Program-made: the position numbers and the translations under genes
Origin: Hippopus hippopus
Taxonomy: Eukaryota; Mollusca; Bivalvia; Cardiida; Cardiidae
DNA: 64,000 nt
Assembly (NCBI GenBank): GCA_946811185.2
Contig: OX328109.1
Location: 34,332,129 to 34,396,128 of the forward strand
Direction: 5' to 3'
The notes under the pieces: generated by a model
Told to the model about the DNA's origin: nothing
Seen by the model: only the letters and a program-made list of their open reading frames with translations
Databases searched by the model: none
Shown here: positions 1 to 10,901 of the stretch, one piece after another
Position numbering within the stretch: the stretch's first letter is position 1
How the letters are laid out: each line of letters opens with the position of its first letter

Positions 1-187
1 TCTATTTATATCAGCTTGGAAAATTCTAGATTAGTCTTTTCTAGAAAGATGACATCATCGATTAGTAAACAGCTTGTTTACCAACAATCTGTTTCTAAAA
101 ATAACCACAATGGAAAAACCAATAAATGATCTTCATGTTTCTAGAATATTCTGAAAACAGGTCACTGTATATCCTATCTATATAACA
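1..187 (-). repeat. 3' LTR of copy 1, first 187 bp only
   Basis: This is nearly identical to 4020-4203. It ends on the + strand in TAACA (183-187), the complement of the TGTTA that opens the LTR, and is cut by the window edge. Confidence 0.92.
139..151 (-). promoter_or_regulatory. Heat-shock-element-like site in LTR
   Basis: TTCTAGAATATTC, three alternating nGAAn/nTTCn units at exact 5-bp phase, the binding pattern of HSF. The same site is present in all four LTRs of the window. Confidence 0.55.
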
Positions 188-198
188 CTTCCCCTCCT
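188..198 (-). promoter_or_regulatory. Polypurine tract of copy 1
   Basis: Read on the minus strand this is AGGAGGGGAAG, directly beside the LTR start. It is the expected plus-strand DNA primer and corresponds to 63135-63145 in copy 2. Confidence 0.8.
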
Positions 199-375
199 AA
201 AGGAAAAGAAAGTTTTAAGAAGTAAAACTTTTTTTTGTCTGAAGATAGAAAATATCATTACACATAAATGTACATGAAAATACATAAAGACAAATGTTAA
301 CTAAATACAAATTGAAATATTATACATGAAGACAAATGTTAACTAATTACAAGTCTATTCACTTTTAACAAGATT

Positions 376-1262
376 AAATGTTAATTTGGCTTTAGTCAGT
401 CTATCAAAAAATTCTGTGATAGTCTTTAGATGTTAATCCCAATCATCGCTGTGAATGATGACATCATCGATGTAGGCTCTACAGTCGTCCAATCCAGATA
501 TTATCATGTTGATAAGACATTTAAATGTTGCTGGCGAGTTTTTCATCCCAAAAGGCATAACTTTGTACTGATAAAGTCCATCAGGAGTTACAAATGCAGA
601 GATCTCTTTGGCCCTTTCATGAGAGGAATTTGCCAAAATCCTTTTAAAAGATCAAATTTAGTAATATATTTTGCATGACCAATATTGTCAATGCAGTCAT
701 CAACTCTTGTCACTGGAAACGAATCAGTCTTGGTCACAGTATTAACTTTTCTATAGTCAGTGCACATACGAAAAGTTCCATCTGGCTTTGGTACAAGAAT
801 ACAGGGAGAACTCCATTCACTTTGACTAGGTTGAATAAAGTCATTGTCCAATAGATACTTTATTTCCTCTCTAAGATGCTCCAGTTTCTTGGGATTCATT
901 CGATATGGATGTTGTTTCACTGGTTTTGAATTTTCAGTGTCCACATCATGGTATATTGTTTCTGTCCGTGTTGGAATATCAGGGAACAGGTGCTCATATT
1001 CAGAAATTAACTTTTTTAATTCATTTTTTTTATTATTATCTAAATGTGAAAGTTTTTGATCTAAATTTCTTAAAATGTCAGAATTCTGAAGTTTTGAACA
1101 AATAGGGTTAGACTTATCAAAGTTCATTTCTTCACAATTTATGTCTTCATGGTTATTTTGATTTTGAGGGACTGAGGAAACTACATTTATTGGCGAAATG
1201 TTTGAATCATCCCTATCAACATATTCTTTTAACATATTAATATGACATAATTGCTTTTGCTT
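376..1262 (-). pseudogene. Reverse transcriptase of copy 1, broken
   Basis: Gypsy-type RT: the SEWSSPCILVPKPDG, FRMCTDYRKVN, FDLLKGFWQIPL, MPFGMKNSPATF and AYIDDVIIH blocks are all readable, the last with the YxDD catalytic pair. The frame shifts near 620-636 (after WQIPL) and a stop follows at 433-435. The following RNase H is missing: sequence jumps from the end of the RT thumb region to the 3' untranslated part near 360. The start of this reading frame follows directly on the integrase GPY/F end (minus-strand CHINMLKEY), separated only by a TGA at 1265-1263. Confidence 0.92.
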
Positions 1263-1265
1263 TCA

Positions 1266-2250
1266 CCTGTCAGGAGTTCTTATCACATAATTTAAGTCAC
1301 TGACCTTTTTCTCTACGGAATAAGGACCAAAATATCTTGCTTGTAGAGGTCCACCAGGAATTGGTAATAGAGCTAAAACTTTATCTCCAGGTTTAAAATT
1401 TCTTTCTTTAGTATTCTTGTCATATCTTTCTTTCATTTTACATTGAATTTTCTTTCAATTTGATTTTGCAACCTCACAAGCTTTGAATAATCTGTTTCTA
1501 AAGTCAGATACATACTGAAGTAAATTTAAAGGAGAATCTTCTTGAGAAAGAAATGTTTCTTTTAAAAGTTTTAAAGGTCCACGAACTGTGTGACCAAAAA
1601 CAAGCTCAAAGGGACTAAAACCAAGAGATTCCTGTACAGTTTCCCTTACTGCAAAGAGTAATAGATGTATACCTTCATCCCAATCTTTTTGTGTGTCAAA
1701 GTAATATGACCTTTGAAGGTCTGATGTAACCGTTCAAGGGCACCTTGGCTTTCAGGATGATATACAGATGACCTATATTGTTTAATTCCCAACTCGTGCA
1801 TCACTTGTTGGAAAATGCAAGACATAAAATTTGACCCTTGATCAGATTGAACCGATTTAGGAAGTCCTACAAAAGTGAAAAATTTCACTAAAGCTTTGAC
1901 AATTGTTTTAGATTTTATATTTCTTAAAGGTATTGCTTCAGGAAAACGGGTGGAAGCACACATAACAGTCAAAAGGTACTCATTATCAGCCTTAGTTTTT
2001 GGCAATGGACCAACACAATCAATTATAATCCTGCTAAAAGGTTCATCAAATGCAGGGATCGGCTGTAGTTTAGCCTTAGGTATGACCTGGTTTGGTTTGC
2101 CTACCATTTGACAAGTATGACAAGACCTACAATAATCTGATACATCTGTTTTTAGACTAGGCCAATAAAAATGATTAAGAATTTTGTGATAGCTTTTATT
2201 GATAACTAAATGACCTGACATAGGCGTTTCATGAGCTAAGCTTAATATTC
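1266..2250 (-). pseudogene. Integrase of copy 1 (upstream of RT), broken
   Basis: Reading down from 2250: the zinc-binding segment (His of AHE and GHL, then CRSCHTC), followed by the DDE core with Asp in IIIDCVGPLP, Asp in QSDQGSNF and Glu in SQGALERLH. A GPY/F module follows (PGGPLQARYFGPYSVEKKV at about 1380-1300) and ends in CHINMLKEY. A frameshift near 2250 separates it from the protease linker, another near 1660-1680 breaks the core from its C-terminal part, and a stop lies in the connecting segment near 1455. Integrase inserts the cDNA copy into the host genome. Its place before RT is copia-like although its sequence is gypsy-like. Confidence 0.92.
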
Positions 2251-3238
2251 TGATCTATAAGATTTAGGAATGACGACTTGATGATTGACAACCCACTCAT
2301 CATCAACAGAGACTTCAGGAGGGTGCCACTTTCTCATTAATATGCCATTTTTTATATAAAAACAGACAGGTTCCTGTGAAAGATCAGTTTCACTGACAGC
2401 TTTTTGAAATAAAGGTGCAAATTCTGGATCATTGTGTTGGTCTTCACTTAGTTTTGACCTTGACCTTGTATCATGGTCTTCATTAACTAAGGGTGAATAT
2501 ATAGAATCAAATTCTAATGAATTATGTTTAGAATTTGTCTGACTTTCAGACGAGTTTTGTGAAATAGATCTGTTAACTTCATTTTTAGATAGATGACCCA
2601 ACAAAGAATCAGATAAGTCAATATAAGACTGATTTTCAGTCAAAATGGCTTTCTTTGCCATAGCTCTAGTAACTGCACATGATGGGTAAAGGTCAGGAAT
2701 TTCTTCCTCAATCGGATCGGGTGATTGATCCATGTAAGGTGTGTCAGTTACAAATGGATTAACAATTACCTTATCCCCGGCTAAATCATTGCCTAATAAC
2801 AAATGAACACCTTTAAAAGGTAAAATTTTTTTAATACAAACAGTCACTAGACAATTGATTAAGTCTGAAGACAAATAAATGTTATGAAGCGGAACATTAA
2901 CAAATCCACATTCTACACCCTGAATAAGGACACTTGTCCCAGAAGAAGTCTTCTCAGAAAAAAGCAGGACATCTGCTAAAATAAGAGACTGAGAAGCTCC
3001 AGTATCACGTAAAATTTAAATAGGGGTAGACTGGGCAAAATCACTTTTTAGTGACACAAAACCATCTGACAAGAATGGTTCATAAATCTCCATAGCAGTA
3101 TCAGTCTCAGGTACTTTGGCCTGGACAAAGGTTTGGTCTTTAAAACATGAATGGGGTGTAGACTTCAATGAAGTAAAGCCTGTAGGCTTAAAACTTTCTT
3201 GTTTTTCCCGTTTTCTTTTTAAAACAGGACATTCAGAG
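2251..3238 (-). pseudogene. Nucleocapsid tail, protease and linker of copy 1, broken
   Basis: This begins just after the zinc-knuckle position (KRKREKQE). It carries the retropepsin motif RDTGASQS near 3010-2990 and the flap-like LLLGNDLAGDKV near 2800, then a low-complexity Ser/Asn/Glu linker to the integrase. An in-frame TAA at 3018-3016 lies three codons before the catalytic Asp, so no active protease could be made from this copy. Confidence 0.88.
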
Positions 3239-3449
3239 ACACAAGAATGAGAGACAGAGCAGACGAGTCAAGTATTTCTTCATCAACTAAAAACTGAACA
3301 ATAGAATTCTTAATTTCATGCTTTAACATAGTACCTTTAATGGCAGTCAGTTTATAATGAGAAGCAAGATCTAATAAATCAGACTTTCTTGCGAAATTTA
3401 ACAACTCATGAGAAGGCTCTGCAATAATTTTTTTAAGATCAAAAGATAT
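3239..3449 (-). pseudogene. Gag N-terminal remnant of copy 1
   Basis: This matches the first 70 or so residues of Gag in copy 2 (LLDLASHYKLTAIKGTMLKH and following). The start codon equivalent to copy 2's ATG is ATA here (3449-3447). After about 70 residues the reading jumps straight to the post-zinc-knuckle segment, so matrix/capsid and the knuckle itself are deleted. Confidence 0.88.
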
Positions 3450-3486
3450 GATTGCTTTTTGCTGGTTCAGTAGGATAAAAATCAAA

Positions 3487-3495
3487 TTTTATTTT

Positions 3496-3524
<29 letters not shown>
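3487..3524. repeat. (TTTA)n microsatellite
   Basis: About nine TTTA units in the untranslated leader of copy 1; the leader of copy 2 is only AT-rich here, so the array grew after insertion. Confidence 0.9.
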
Positions 3525-3526
<2 letters not shown>

Positions 3527-3606
3527 ATTTTTGTTATCTAATAAACTTTAATACTGTAACAAGTTCAAAATAATTTCAAAGTATATCCAAAATGACTAGA
3601 TGATCA

Positions 3607-3624
3607 ATCCCGGGGCAGCCCCCA
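3607..3624 (-). promoter_or_regulatory. Degenerate tRNA primer-binding site of copy 1
   Basis: The complement matches the tRNA-Pro primer site of copy 2 (TGGGGGCTCGTCCGGGAT) at 15 of 18 positions; the three central bases differ. It lies five bases inside the LTR end. Confidence 0.75.
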
Positions 3625-3629
3625 ATTTC

Positions 3630-4203
3630 TATTACGAGCCAAGCGTAACGAGAAAGAAAACCAGCAACAAGCCTTTAACAATTAACAATATTTATTAATG
3701 AACAAAGACAAAAAGAGTACAATAAGAGTTGAGTTTACATGAAATTTTGACAATTTTTAATCTTGGAACAAGATTAGAATAAGTCCCTCAAAATTAAGAA
3801 TTATGTTTAGATTACAAAAAGAATGAAATATCTGGTTCCTAAAACCTAAATTAACAATAGTTTAACTTGCAAGTAGATATGAGCAACCTGTTTAAATAAA
3901 AGAAAATTCCAACTTACAGATGTATATCCAAAGTTAAATCCAACACTTTTCACTAATTCTGTATCCACAAAGCCACAAGTCTAACTTCAAAATCCAAAAT
4001 CACCAAGTAAGTCATTTTTATTTATATCAGCTTGGAAAATTCTAGATTAGTCTTTTCTAGAAAGATGACATCATCGATTAGTAAACAGCTTGTTTACCAA
4101 CAACCTGTTTCTAAAAATAACCACAATGGAAAAACCAATAAATGATCCTCATGTTTCTAGAATATTCTGAAAACAGATCACTGTATATCCTATCTATATA
4201 ACA
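3630..4203 (-). repeat. 5' LTR of copy 1
   Basis: 574 bp. The minus-strand start is TGTTA (4203-4199) and the end TAATA, where TAACA is expected (one mutation). It aligns along its length with the LTRs at 58332 and 63146, including the heat-shock-like site (4155-4167) and a TATAAATA box near 4016-4028. Confidence 0.92.
4155..4167 (-). promoter_or_regulatory. Heat-shock-element-like site in 5' LTR
   Basis: TTCTAGAATATTC, alternating GAA/TTC units with 2-bp gaps, about 40 bp inside the LTR start. Confidence 0.55.
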
Positions 4204-4245
4204 TAATCTTGGTACTATAACAAATTGCGGTATAAGGATAACCCT

Positions 4246-4441
4246 GTACGACACAATCTCAAGTCTTAACAACCACGAGAAAAGCTGAAAACGCTTGTAA
4301 CCAGCATTTTCTCCTTTTCTCACAATTATTTCTACCCTATCAAGGAAACATTTCGTCTTTCAGGTCACCCTTTTAATTCGTTGTCGGCAAATGTTTTTAT
4401 TTTGGACGAGTCTTTAATTTTGTCTATTGGTAAAGAGTTAA
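4246..4441 (+). repeat. Family C MITE, 5' part damaged
   Basis: The right half is clear (CCAGCATTTTCTCC, then ..TGGTAAAGAGTTA). The left arm of the hairpin is mostly deleted. It abuts the LTR of copy 1. Confidence 0.7.
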
Positions 4442-5460
4442 ATCAACAAATTAGTATTATTCATTACAAATCAATATTTTAAATAGCGACATTAGAAATA
4501 AAATAAAAAAAAAAAAACATCGTCTAAAACTAAAAATAAACGGCGAAATAACAATTTTTAATTACGAATGGAAATTGTGATACAAAATTTGATTGGCTTA
4601 TTCATTGACGTGATCTTGATGTTTCGACATAGACAAGGAAACACGAGTAATACTATCTTTACCTATAAGTACTTATTTTGCGCGAGACGTTAAACCGATG
4701 TCCCGTGTGACAGTGCTATATGCTGAGTACGTTAAAGGAACAGGCGTAACTTCGATTGGGCCAGTTTCGTTTTATTTCTTGCATTATTCCCCTTAACAAA
4801 ACAAACAGTCTTCATATGGGCAACCGGTGGCGACTATAAACAAACGATAGTAAATCAGGCAATTAACCTTTTATGGGTGCACAATGTGTCGGGATTAAGT
4901 ATGCTGGGTTTAATGGTTAAACTTCCCTGGGTGTTGATTTTCTTTCAAAACCACACACATGTTTTAAATCATAGAACTTATTTGAATAATCCTGAAAAAA
5001 AAAAAAATGAATTTTAGGGAGCAACAATGTGGAGGAATGTAAAATAAGCTTTTCATCACATGTAATACACGTTTATGAAACAACATGATGAAATAAGCAG
5101 GGACAAGGAATATCACAGTTGGTGAGCTTAGCAAATAGTATTTTTCAAATACAATATATCTATGAGTCTATCTATTTACCCTGATTCTACCGTTAGAAAC
5201 CATTCACATATACTGCGGAGAGTGTAGAGCAATATCAACCTCTACATACATGGAGTCTGATCTTGCTGTATCATCTCCGCTGATTTATCTGTACTATCAG
5301 TTATACAAACCCAGTTTAATGCCAATAAATTTAAAGGAATCTATTTGTTAAATCGTCAACAATTGAAATTCCACAGGATAAGGGTCAATAAACATAACCT
5401 CATTTTCCAAATAACTTTTCAAACAAGAACATAAAGAAATGACCCTTTATTCAGTATCTT
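4442..5460. other. No gene recognised
   Basis: AT-rich sequence without convincing exons. 4680-4770 (GAGACGTTAAACC.., CACGTTAAAGGAAC-like) resembles part of a common molluscan SINE, but only weakly. Confidence 0.4.
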
Positions 5461-5669
5461 GACCCTTAGTTTGCTAAGCGCAACTCAAGGACCTTTTGCT
5501 GACAGAGTAGATCAAGATCAGACTGCACAGACCGTGAAGCCTGATCTTAGATCTACTCTGTCCGATAAGGTCATTTTGTTCCCCAAAGGATGATATTGAA
5601 ATAGCAATATTTGGGTATTTACTATTGACCTTAAAAGTTTCATTTAACCAATATAGCAGGTTAAGGGTA
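5461..5669 (+). repeat. Family D MITE
   Basis: Full length with ends CCCTTAG.. and ..TTAAGGGT. The central hairpin GATCAGACTGC.. has a few mutations. Confidence 0.8.
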
Positions 5670-5796
5670 AAATGGATTCTGCTGTGGTTTAATGCCTCTT
5701 TTTTTTTTTCTTTTGAAGGACGAATTAAAAACAACATGTAAATCCTGGCTCCCTGGGTTTTAAGAACTGTCTTTTTTTTTCTCGACAGTTTTAGGT

Positions 5797-5990
5797 ATAG
5801 TTGCGAAGGAGGTGAGCCTCGGCGTCACACAGAAGGTTCCTAGTTGGAATCCCGTAATAGGGGGGGGGGATCCAACCTAGGTAACTGTCCACAACAGGAA
5901 GCACGGACTGGTATGGTTTCTAGGAAGCAATCGTCGAGAATGACTGGCAAATGAAAAAAAAGCTGACATGTCCAAAGAGAAAGCATTTGC
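5797..5990 (+). repeat. Possible tRNA-derived SINE fragment
   Basis: TAGTTGCGAAGGAGG followed 35 bases later by GTTGGAATCCC resembles A and B boxes of RNA polymerase III. A related stretch lies at 18990-19160 (GAATCCCAAGTTGAGC.., TTTCTAGGAA). It contains a G run at 5862-5870. Confidence 0.35.
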
Positions 5991-6000
5991 AAGCGACATA

Positions 6001-6228
6001 TTAACCATTTACCAAACAATCCCTGGTTTTTACGAGCCAGAGGAAGAAGCCTTCCGAAAACATTGTGGGAAAAGGAGAAAATGCTGGTAACCAGCATTTT
6101 CTCCTTTTCCCGCAATGTTTTCTACTCTTCTAAAGTCAAGTTTCAATTTTTGAGTCACGTTTATTTTGTCGTCTGCAAATGCTTTCAATTTGGACAAGTC
6201 TAAATTTTTGTCATTTGGTAAAGAGTTA
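6001..6228 (+). repeat. Family C MITE
   Basis: Complete: TTAACCATTTACCAAAC to TTTGGTAAAGAGTTA with the intact AATGCTGGTAACCAGCATT hairpin. Confidence 0.85.
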
Positions 6229-6261
6229 CATGCGTTTCAGATAATGAGATATATGGCTTTA

Positions 6262-6989
6262 TATGGTGGCATATTTCTGCCATGAGATTCAAGTTAACTA
6301 TTGCGATAATTTAAGAAAACCATCGCGATATAACAAAATTTCCTGGAAGTATTATCTAGAAAATAGAAAAGTTAAACGATAAAGATATCGCGATAATTCT
6401 CACTTTTATCACAATTTCTTTTGTTTTTGTGCCCACAACTAACGCTCACGGTATCTACGCATACAAATAGACACGGATTCGGAAAATCTTTGGGAAAACC
6501 AGATTATAAATATACATGTAAACGAATTCTCCTTTTCCCTGAATGGTTTAAAGTCGGTCGAAAGAGGCATTTCGGGTCATCTGGGTGTTTATAAGACTTT
6601 ACTTCATTTCATGAGAAGCCAAAATTTATCGATTAAGCTACAATTACAACTAATTCGAATTTAAACTTACCGCCGTCTTGTAGAGTCAAAAATTATCGAG
6701 TTCACCCAAATGGCGGATTCGATATTTAAAGCTATCGAGAAACCGGTAGAACTACAGCGATAATTTTATTTCAAATGTCAGCTTCATGCTCGAATGAGAA
6801 TATTTGCGTTAAAATATTTACTGATCAGTGTGGACTTTTTAGATAACAAAGTTTATCGTGATAATTTTGGTTTCAGAAAATTTTTCACTATCTAGATAAA
6901 GTTTCCAGGTAACTTTGATTTGTCGCGAAAGTTTACTAAAATTATCATGATAGTTATCTCGTATCTCGTGGCAGAAATATGCCACCATA
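6262..6989. mobile_element. 728-bp element with ~50-bp terminal inverted repeats
   Basis: TATGGTGGCATATTTCTGCC at the left end is repeated inverted as GGCAGAAATATGCCACCATA at the right end. The similarity continues inward (GTTAACTATTGCGATAAT against ATTATCATGATAGTTATC). No transposase frame is present, so it is a non-autonomous DNA element. A target duplication is not obvious. The interior repeats the motif ATCGCGATAA. Confidence 0.65.
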
Positions 6990-7385
6990 CCTTGGAATGG
7001 GAAGAAAACTTTCCGCAACATTTTCTTCCTTTTTCTATATTTTTTCAACAGTGTACTGAAAACGCAGCAATGTTTTGTAAAAGCTTAATACACACTTTAA
7101 AAGTTGTTTCATGGATTTACTCATTAGATAAGTTGTGAAAATTTCCTCCCTTGCACTGTTTAGTCGCTTAATTTCTGTACTCACGGAAACTTTATATTCA
7201 GTGTCATTAAAGGGAAACAAACAAGCGATTGTTAAGATTGTCCATGTTATCAGTGTTATCGTTGTTTATCACCTATGGCTGCTTTCTAAGGGCAAGATTT
7301 CTTTTCCTGGTAAAATATGACAAAAATAAAACCATTTCACACTTTTGCTACCTTTTTTTCATATGAATTTAGGTCCTCTTCCTTC
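6990..7385. other. No gene recognised
   Basis: Short overlapping open frames only, without codon or splice support. Confidence 0.4.
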
Positions 7386-7609
7386 ATCAAACAGTAACGA
7401 ATTTTAACGAACGTGAGGAAGAGGTCCTCTAAAAACATTATCGAAGATGGATGATATGCTAGTGACCAGCTGTTTTACCCTTTTCCACAATGTCTTTTTT
7501 TTAACACTGAAACTACAACTTTTATCACCAGACCCAACTTTTATTTGTCTCGTGCAAATGCTTTCAAAACGGACTCGTCCAATATTTTGTCTTCTGTTAA
7601 AGAGTTAAC
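7386..7609 (+). repeat. Family C MITE, diverged
   Basis: The GAATTTTAACGAACGTGAGG side and the GTTAAAGAGTTAA end are recognisable; the central hairpin is eroded. Confidence 0.6.
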
Positions 7610-7756
7610 ATTCTGCCAGACAACATGTGTGTCGGCGGGTAGATAGATAAAAAAATGAGACCAAAGTAGTTGTTGAAGAACTCCAAGAAAGAAATGAATA
7701 CGTGCAACCATCCTCGTGATATGACTGGCATATTCTTAACAACAGCATTAATTTTA

Positions 7757-7960
7757 ACTTTAAACCTGCTGAATTAGTAAAATGGAATCTTCAACCCGAT
7801 GGTAAAAAACCTAAATGTTGCTATGTCAAATTTATGTTTTTGGAGGGAAAAAGAAATCTCCTTATCGGATAAAGTAGATCCAAGTTCAGACTGTAGTTTT
7901 GAACATAATCTACACTGTCCGCAAAAGGTCCTCGATCAGCGCTTAGCTGTCTAAGGGTTA
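7757..7960 (-). repeat. Family D MITE
   Basis: Reversed copy: the ATTTGGG/ATGTTGCTAT side on the left, CTAAGGGTTA at the right end, and an eroded central hairpin. Confidence 0.7.
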
Positions 7961-8335
7961 TATGTAACTGCAAGCAAACCGTTTTATATTCCAGCGCCAA
8001 TCCGATTCCAGGACTTTCAGCGCTTTGATTTGTATCATGCTGGACTGGTGCCAGTAATTTAACGTAACAGTGACACTGTCCATGACCCACGACAGTTGTG
8101 CTACTTTACTTCCTATTGGCCGAGGAAAAGCTGTTCCCATGAATCATTAATTAAGCATTGCACTGGTTGGATACGTGATGGTAATTTTCGGAACCTTTGA
8201 CCAATGAATAATCGCATTACAGATCATTTATATCAGTGTATACCTTCTCTGACCATAGTGATTAATTTCCAATTTTTATCAACAAAATCTCCAAAATCGT
8301 CGTCATAGCAGACCTTAATGTAAGTCCTTTAGCTA
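7961..8335. other. No gene recognised
   Basis: Unique-looking sequence, no supported feature. Confidence 0.4.
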
Positions 8336-8374
8336 AACATCCCGAATTTTAACGACCCTGAAGAAGACGGTTTT
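8336..8374 (+). repeat. Family C fragment (left side)
   Basis: CCCGAATTTTAACGACCCTG matches the C left side, cut at TTAA by the following D element. Confidence 0.55.
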
Positions 8375-8583
8375 TAACCCTTAGGCTGCTAAGCGCGACT
8401 CACTGACCTTTTGCAGACAGTGTAGATCAAGATCAGACTGCACAGAACGTGCAGTCTGATCTTGGATCTACACGGTCCGATAAGGAGATACTGTTCCCCA
8501 AACATAATTTTGAAAAAGCAATATATGGGTTTTTACTATCGAATTGAAAATTTCATTTCAGTTATTTAGCAGGTTAAGGGTTA
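8375..8583 (+). repeat. Family D MITE
   Basis: Complete, TTAACCCTTAGG to AAGGGTTAA, near-perfect central hairpin, inserted at TTAA next to a C fragment. Confidence 0.88.
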
Positions 8584-8725
8584 AAAAACAATTGTTTTCT
8601 GTGCATGTCAGCATGAATTTGTTTTTCATAAATATTGTAAGCTATAAACATGCAAGTGCTGTTTTTTATGCAGAATAAATGTAATGTTATATTATGAATG
8701 TAGCAGTCAAATGATGATTTCTGTC

Positions 8726-8815
8726 GTTGAAAGGACAGAGAAACGTTGGGAAAGGGAGAAAATACTGGTTACTGGCATTTTATCCTTTTCCCACATTGTT
8801 TTAAACCCTTCTTTT
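8726..8815 (+). repeat. Family C core fragment
   Basis: GGGAGAAAATACTGGTTACTGGCATTTTATCC: the C hairpin with flanking arms. Confidence 0.65.
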
Positions 8816-8828
8816 TCTTCAGTTAAAT

Positions 8829-9192
8829 GCATCTTCTTGATGCATTATACCAATCAAGACATTATAATAATAATTGGCTTGCAACACGCGAAAAGGGGCA
8901 TTCGGATATTTGCGTGAAGTGTCGTCTCGGATCAGCCTGCGCAGTCCGCGCAGGCTAATCCGAGACGGCACTTTACGACTACAATAGATTTTGTTCTTCA
9001 GTAGACTTGTGCAAAACAGAAAATTACATAAAAACGGAAAGTGTCGTTTCGGATTAGCCTGCGCGGACATGCAGAAAATTTACCAAAAACAAAAGGTTTC
9101 GACACAGGTCAGCCTGCGAGGACTGCGCAGGCTGACCTTGTCGATACTTTTTGCAGATGCATTAAACCTCCCTTTCACAGAGCATAACTCAT
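8829..9192 (-). repeat. Family B MITE split by a truncated family A copy
   Basis: B end at 8829-8866, then family A from 8874 to about 9066 (first hairpin whole, second cut in its stem), then B resumes with ACATGCAGAAAATTTACC, its hairpin and the GATGCATTAAAC end. The A copy stops exactly in the stem sequence GCCTGCGCGGAC. Confidence 0.75.
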
Positions 9193-9497
9193 TTGGTTTT
9201 TTATCAAAGCAAAAGTGTCACCTTGTGCCACATAACAGCGCAAAGGACCAAACCACCTCTCAACTTCGTTCAGTTGCTCCACACGATAACTTTTTAAATC
9301 AAGGGCGGTAAGAAAAGAAAAGCCCTAAGCAATGTGTTTAAAGTAAACCACTAGTTGTCTTTCTTGAATATTTTACTTTTGACAACAAATCGAATGCAAA
9401 AGAAATCGATATAAAGCCTCTCTCTTTCAGAATGTCTTCAAAGATTACGAACATCTTGTACCAAAGAAAAGACTGTAAGTTTTGTAAATGCTAATCC
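9193..9497. other. No gene recognised
   Basis: Unique-looking sequence. Confidence 0.4.
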
Positions 9498-9663
9498 TGG
9501 GCCCTAATCGTGGCATTCTTAGTCTAATTTCATGAATTTTATACATTTAAAAGTAATTCAACTTCTGATTGGCTAAACCAAGTGGTTTTAGCCAATCTGA
9601 AGTTGTGTCACTTTTAAAATTTATAATTAGGACAAGAAAGTTCTTAAGAATAGTTGGTGAATA
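9498..9663. repeat. Family E MITE
   Basis: Central inverted repeat CTTCTGATTGGCTAAACCA / TGGTTTTAGCCAATCTGAAG, right end AAGAATAGTTGGTGAATA. Confidence 0.75.
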
Positions 9664-9668
9664 GGAGC

Positions 9669-9832
9669 TCTGTGTCCGTATTTAGATACCATTCTTAAGA
9701 ACTTAGTCTTGTTTTACAGAATTTTCTAAATGTGAAAGTAACTCAACTTCAGACGTTGTGATATTTTCTCTTTAGAAAATCTTGGAGAAAGAGACCAAGA
9801 ATGTTCTGAAGAATGGTTGGTGAACAAGGACC
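9669..9832. repeat. Family E MITE, second copy in tandem
   Basis: TGTCCGTATTTAGATACCATTC start and AAGAATGGTTGGTGAACAAG end; the centre is degraded. Confidence 0.65.
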
Positions 9833-10189
9833 CAGATCTTATTTCATGCTTTCCGGTAGTTTATCCAGAAATACCAGTGAAATATTTTTCGATATTTCAT
9901 GGTTACGACCACTGAAAATACCGATTTTTATATTCTAACTCTTCAATTAAAGGCGGAAACAGTTGTTCCCGCGCACTAGTTACCTAGGTAAAATGTACGT
10001 GCCTCACAACCAGATGAAGATATGACGTAATTTACCTTACAATTCTCGCTCTTGACGTAATAGTGTAATGCGTTGCTATGCGGGGGGGGGGGGGGGGTAC
10101 GCCACGGGGAATAACTGAAAGAACTGTACTGGATTTTGATTAAGTTCCCCCCAGAAAGGGTTAAAAGCATGAAATACATAGAATATTTG
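9833..10189. other. No gene; long G run
   Basis: Otherwise featureless; 10082-10097 is an uninterrupted run of 16 G. Confidence 0.5.
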
Positions 10190-10201
10190 TTTTTTTCTGT
10201 T

Positions 10202-10326
10202 GGTGAAAGATCGAAATTTATTTCATCTCGTGAACATCATCGGTAATATTTTCACTCGTGGCTGTGCCACTCGTGAAAATATTACCGATGATGTTCACGA
10301 GATGAAATAAATTTCGATCTTTCACC
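10202..10326. repeat. Long palindrome, two 61-bp arms around 3 bases
   Basis: Arms 10202-10262 and 10266-10326 pair at 59 of 61 positions (the GA/TC step beside the loop fails). Not part of families A-E. It could extrude as a cruciform or give a hairpin RNA. Confidence 0.9.
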
Positions 10327-10494
10327 GAAAAAATCAAACATTCTCTATTTCATTCGTTCTTGACATTTTATGTATTATACAGAATGAACCTTACAAACAT
10401 GTTGTCTGTTAAAAAATCAGACCCCAATTAATTGCAGTTTCGATGTTGCTCTTGTCCACAATGTCTCAACAAAGCAAGGAATGTTGTTCATATA

Positions 10495-10545
10495 TTAGAC
10501 TACATGTTTTGTGCAGTCTGATCTTGATCTACGTTAGACACAACA
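10495..10545. repeat. Family D fragment
   Basis: Only GTGCAGTCTGATCTTGATCTAC and neighbours remain. Confidence 0.6.
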
Positions 10546-10778
10546 GCATTTTCAGTTGTTAAAGGCGCTCCAGGAGTTGAGGAATTGAGCTATTGAAGAG
10601 AAACCAACCGGAAGAATAAGCGACAGACCTACATTATGATTGATTGATGAATGTTAAGAAGATTGATAAAGAATTTACGTTTTAAATGAATGACTCATTA
10701 TTGGATAGAGGTTTGAATGAAAGGATGAGAAGATAGTTGACTGATGAGTGTTTGGAGTTCAATTCGTCGATAAGTTGA
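10546..10778. other. No gene recognised
   Basis: AT-rich, increasingly TGA/GATT-rich toward the array that follows. Confidence 0.4.
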
Positions 10779-10860
10779 TTTATTTGATTAAATTGATTGA
10801 ATTGATCAGTCGATTGACTAATTGACTCGATGATAGATTGATTGGTTGATTAATTAGAAA

Positions 10861-10901
<41 letters not shown>

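Larger units (their letters stand above)
1..4203 (-). mobile_element. Gmr1-like Ty3/gypsy LTR retrotransposon, decayed copy 1 (left end outside window)
   Basis: Reading on the minus strand the order is 5' LTR (4203-3630), degenerate primer site, short gag remnant, protease, integrase, reverse transcriptase, polypurine tract and the start of the 3' LTR. It is the same family as the element at 58332-63773. Compared with that copy it has lost about 0.9 kb of gag (junction near 3237-3243) and about 0.7 kb containing RNase H (junction near 355-375), but it keeps a nearly whole integrase that the other copy lacks. Several frameshifts and stops show it is dead. The integrase lies before the reverse transcriptase, the reverse of the usual gypsy order. 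Confidence 0.93.

Noticed and set aside
430..1105. Plus-strand open frames over copy 1
   Set aside because: They are antisense shadows of the reverse transcriptase.
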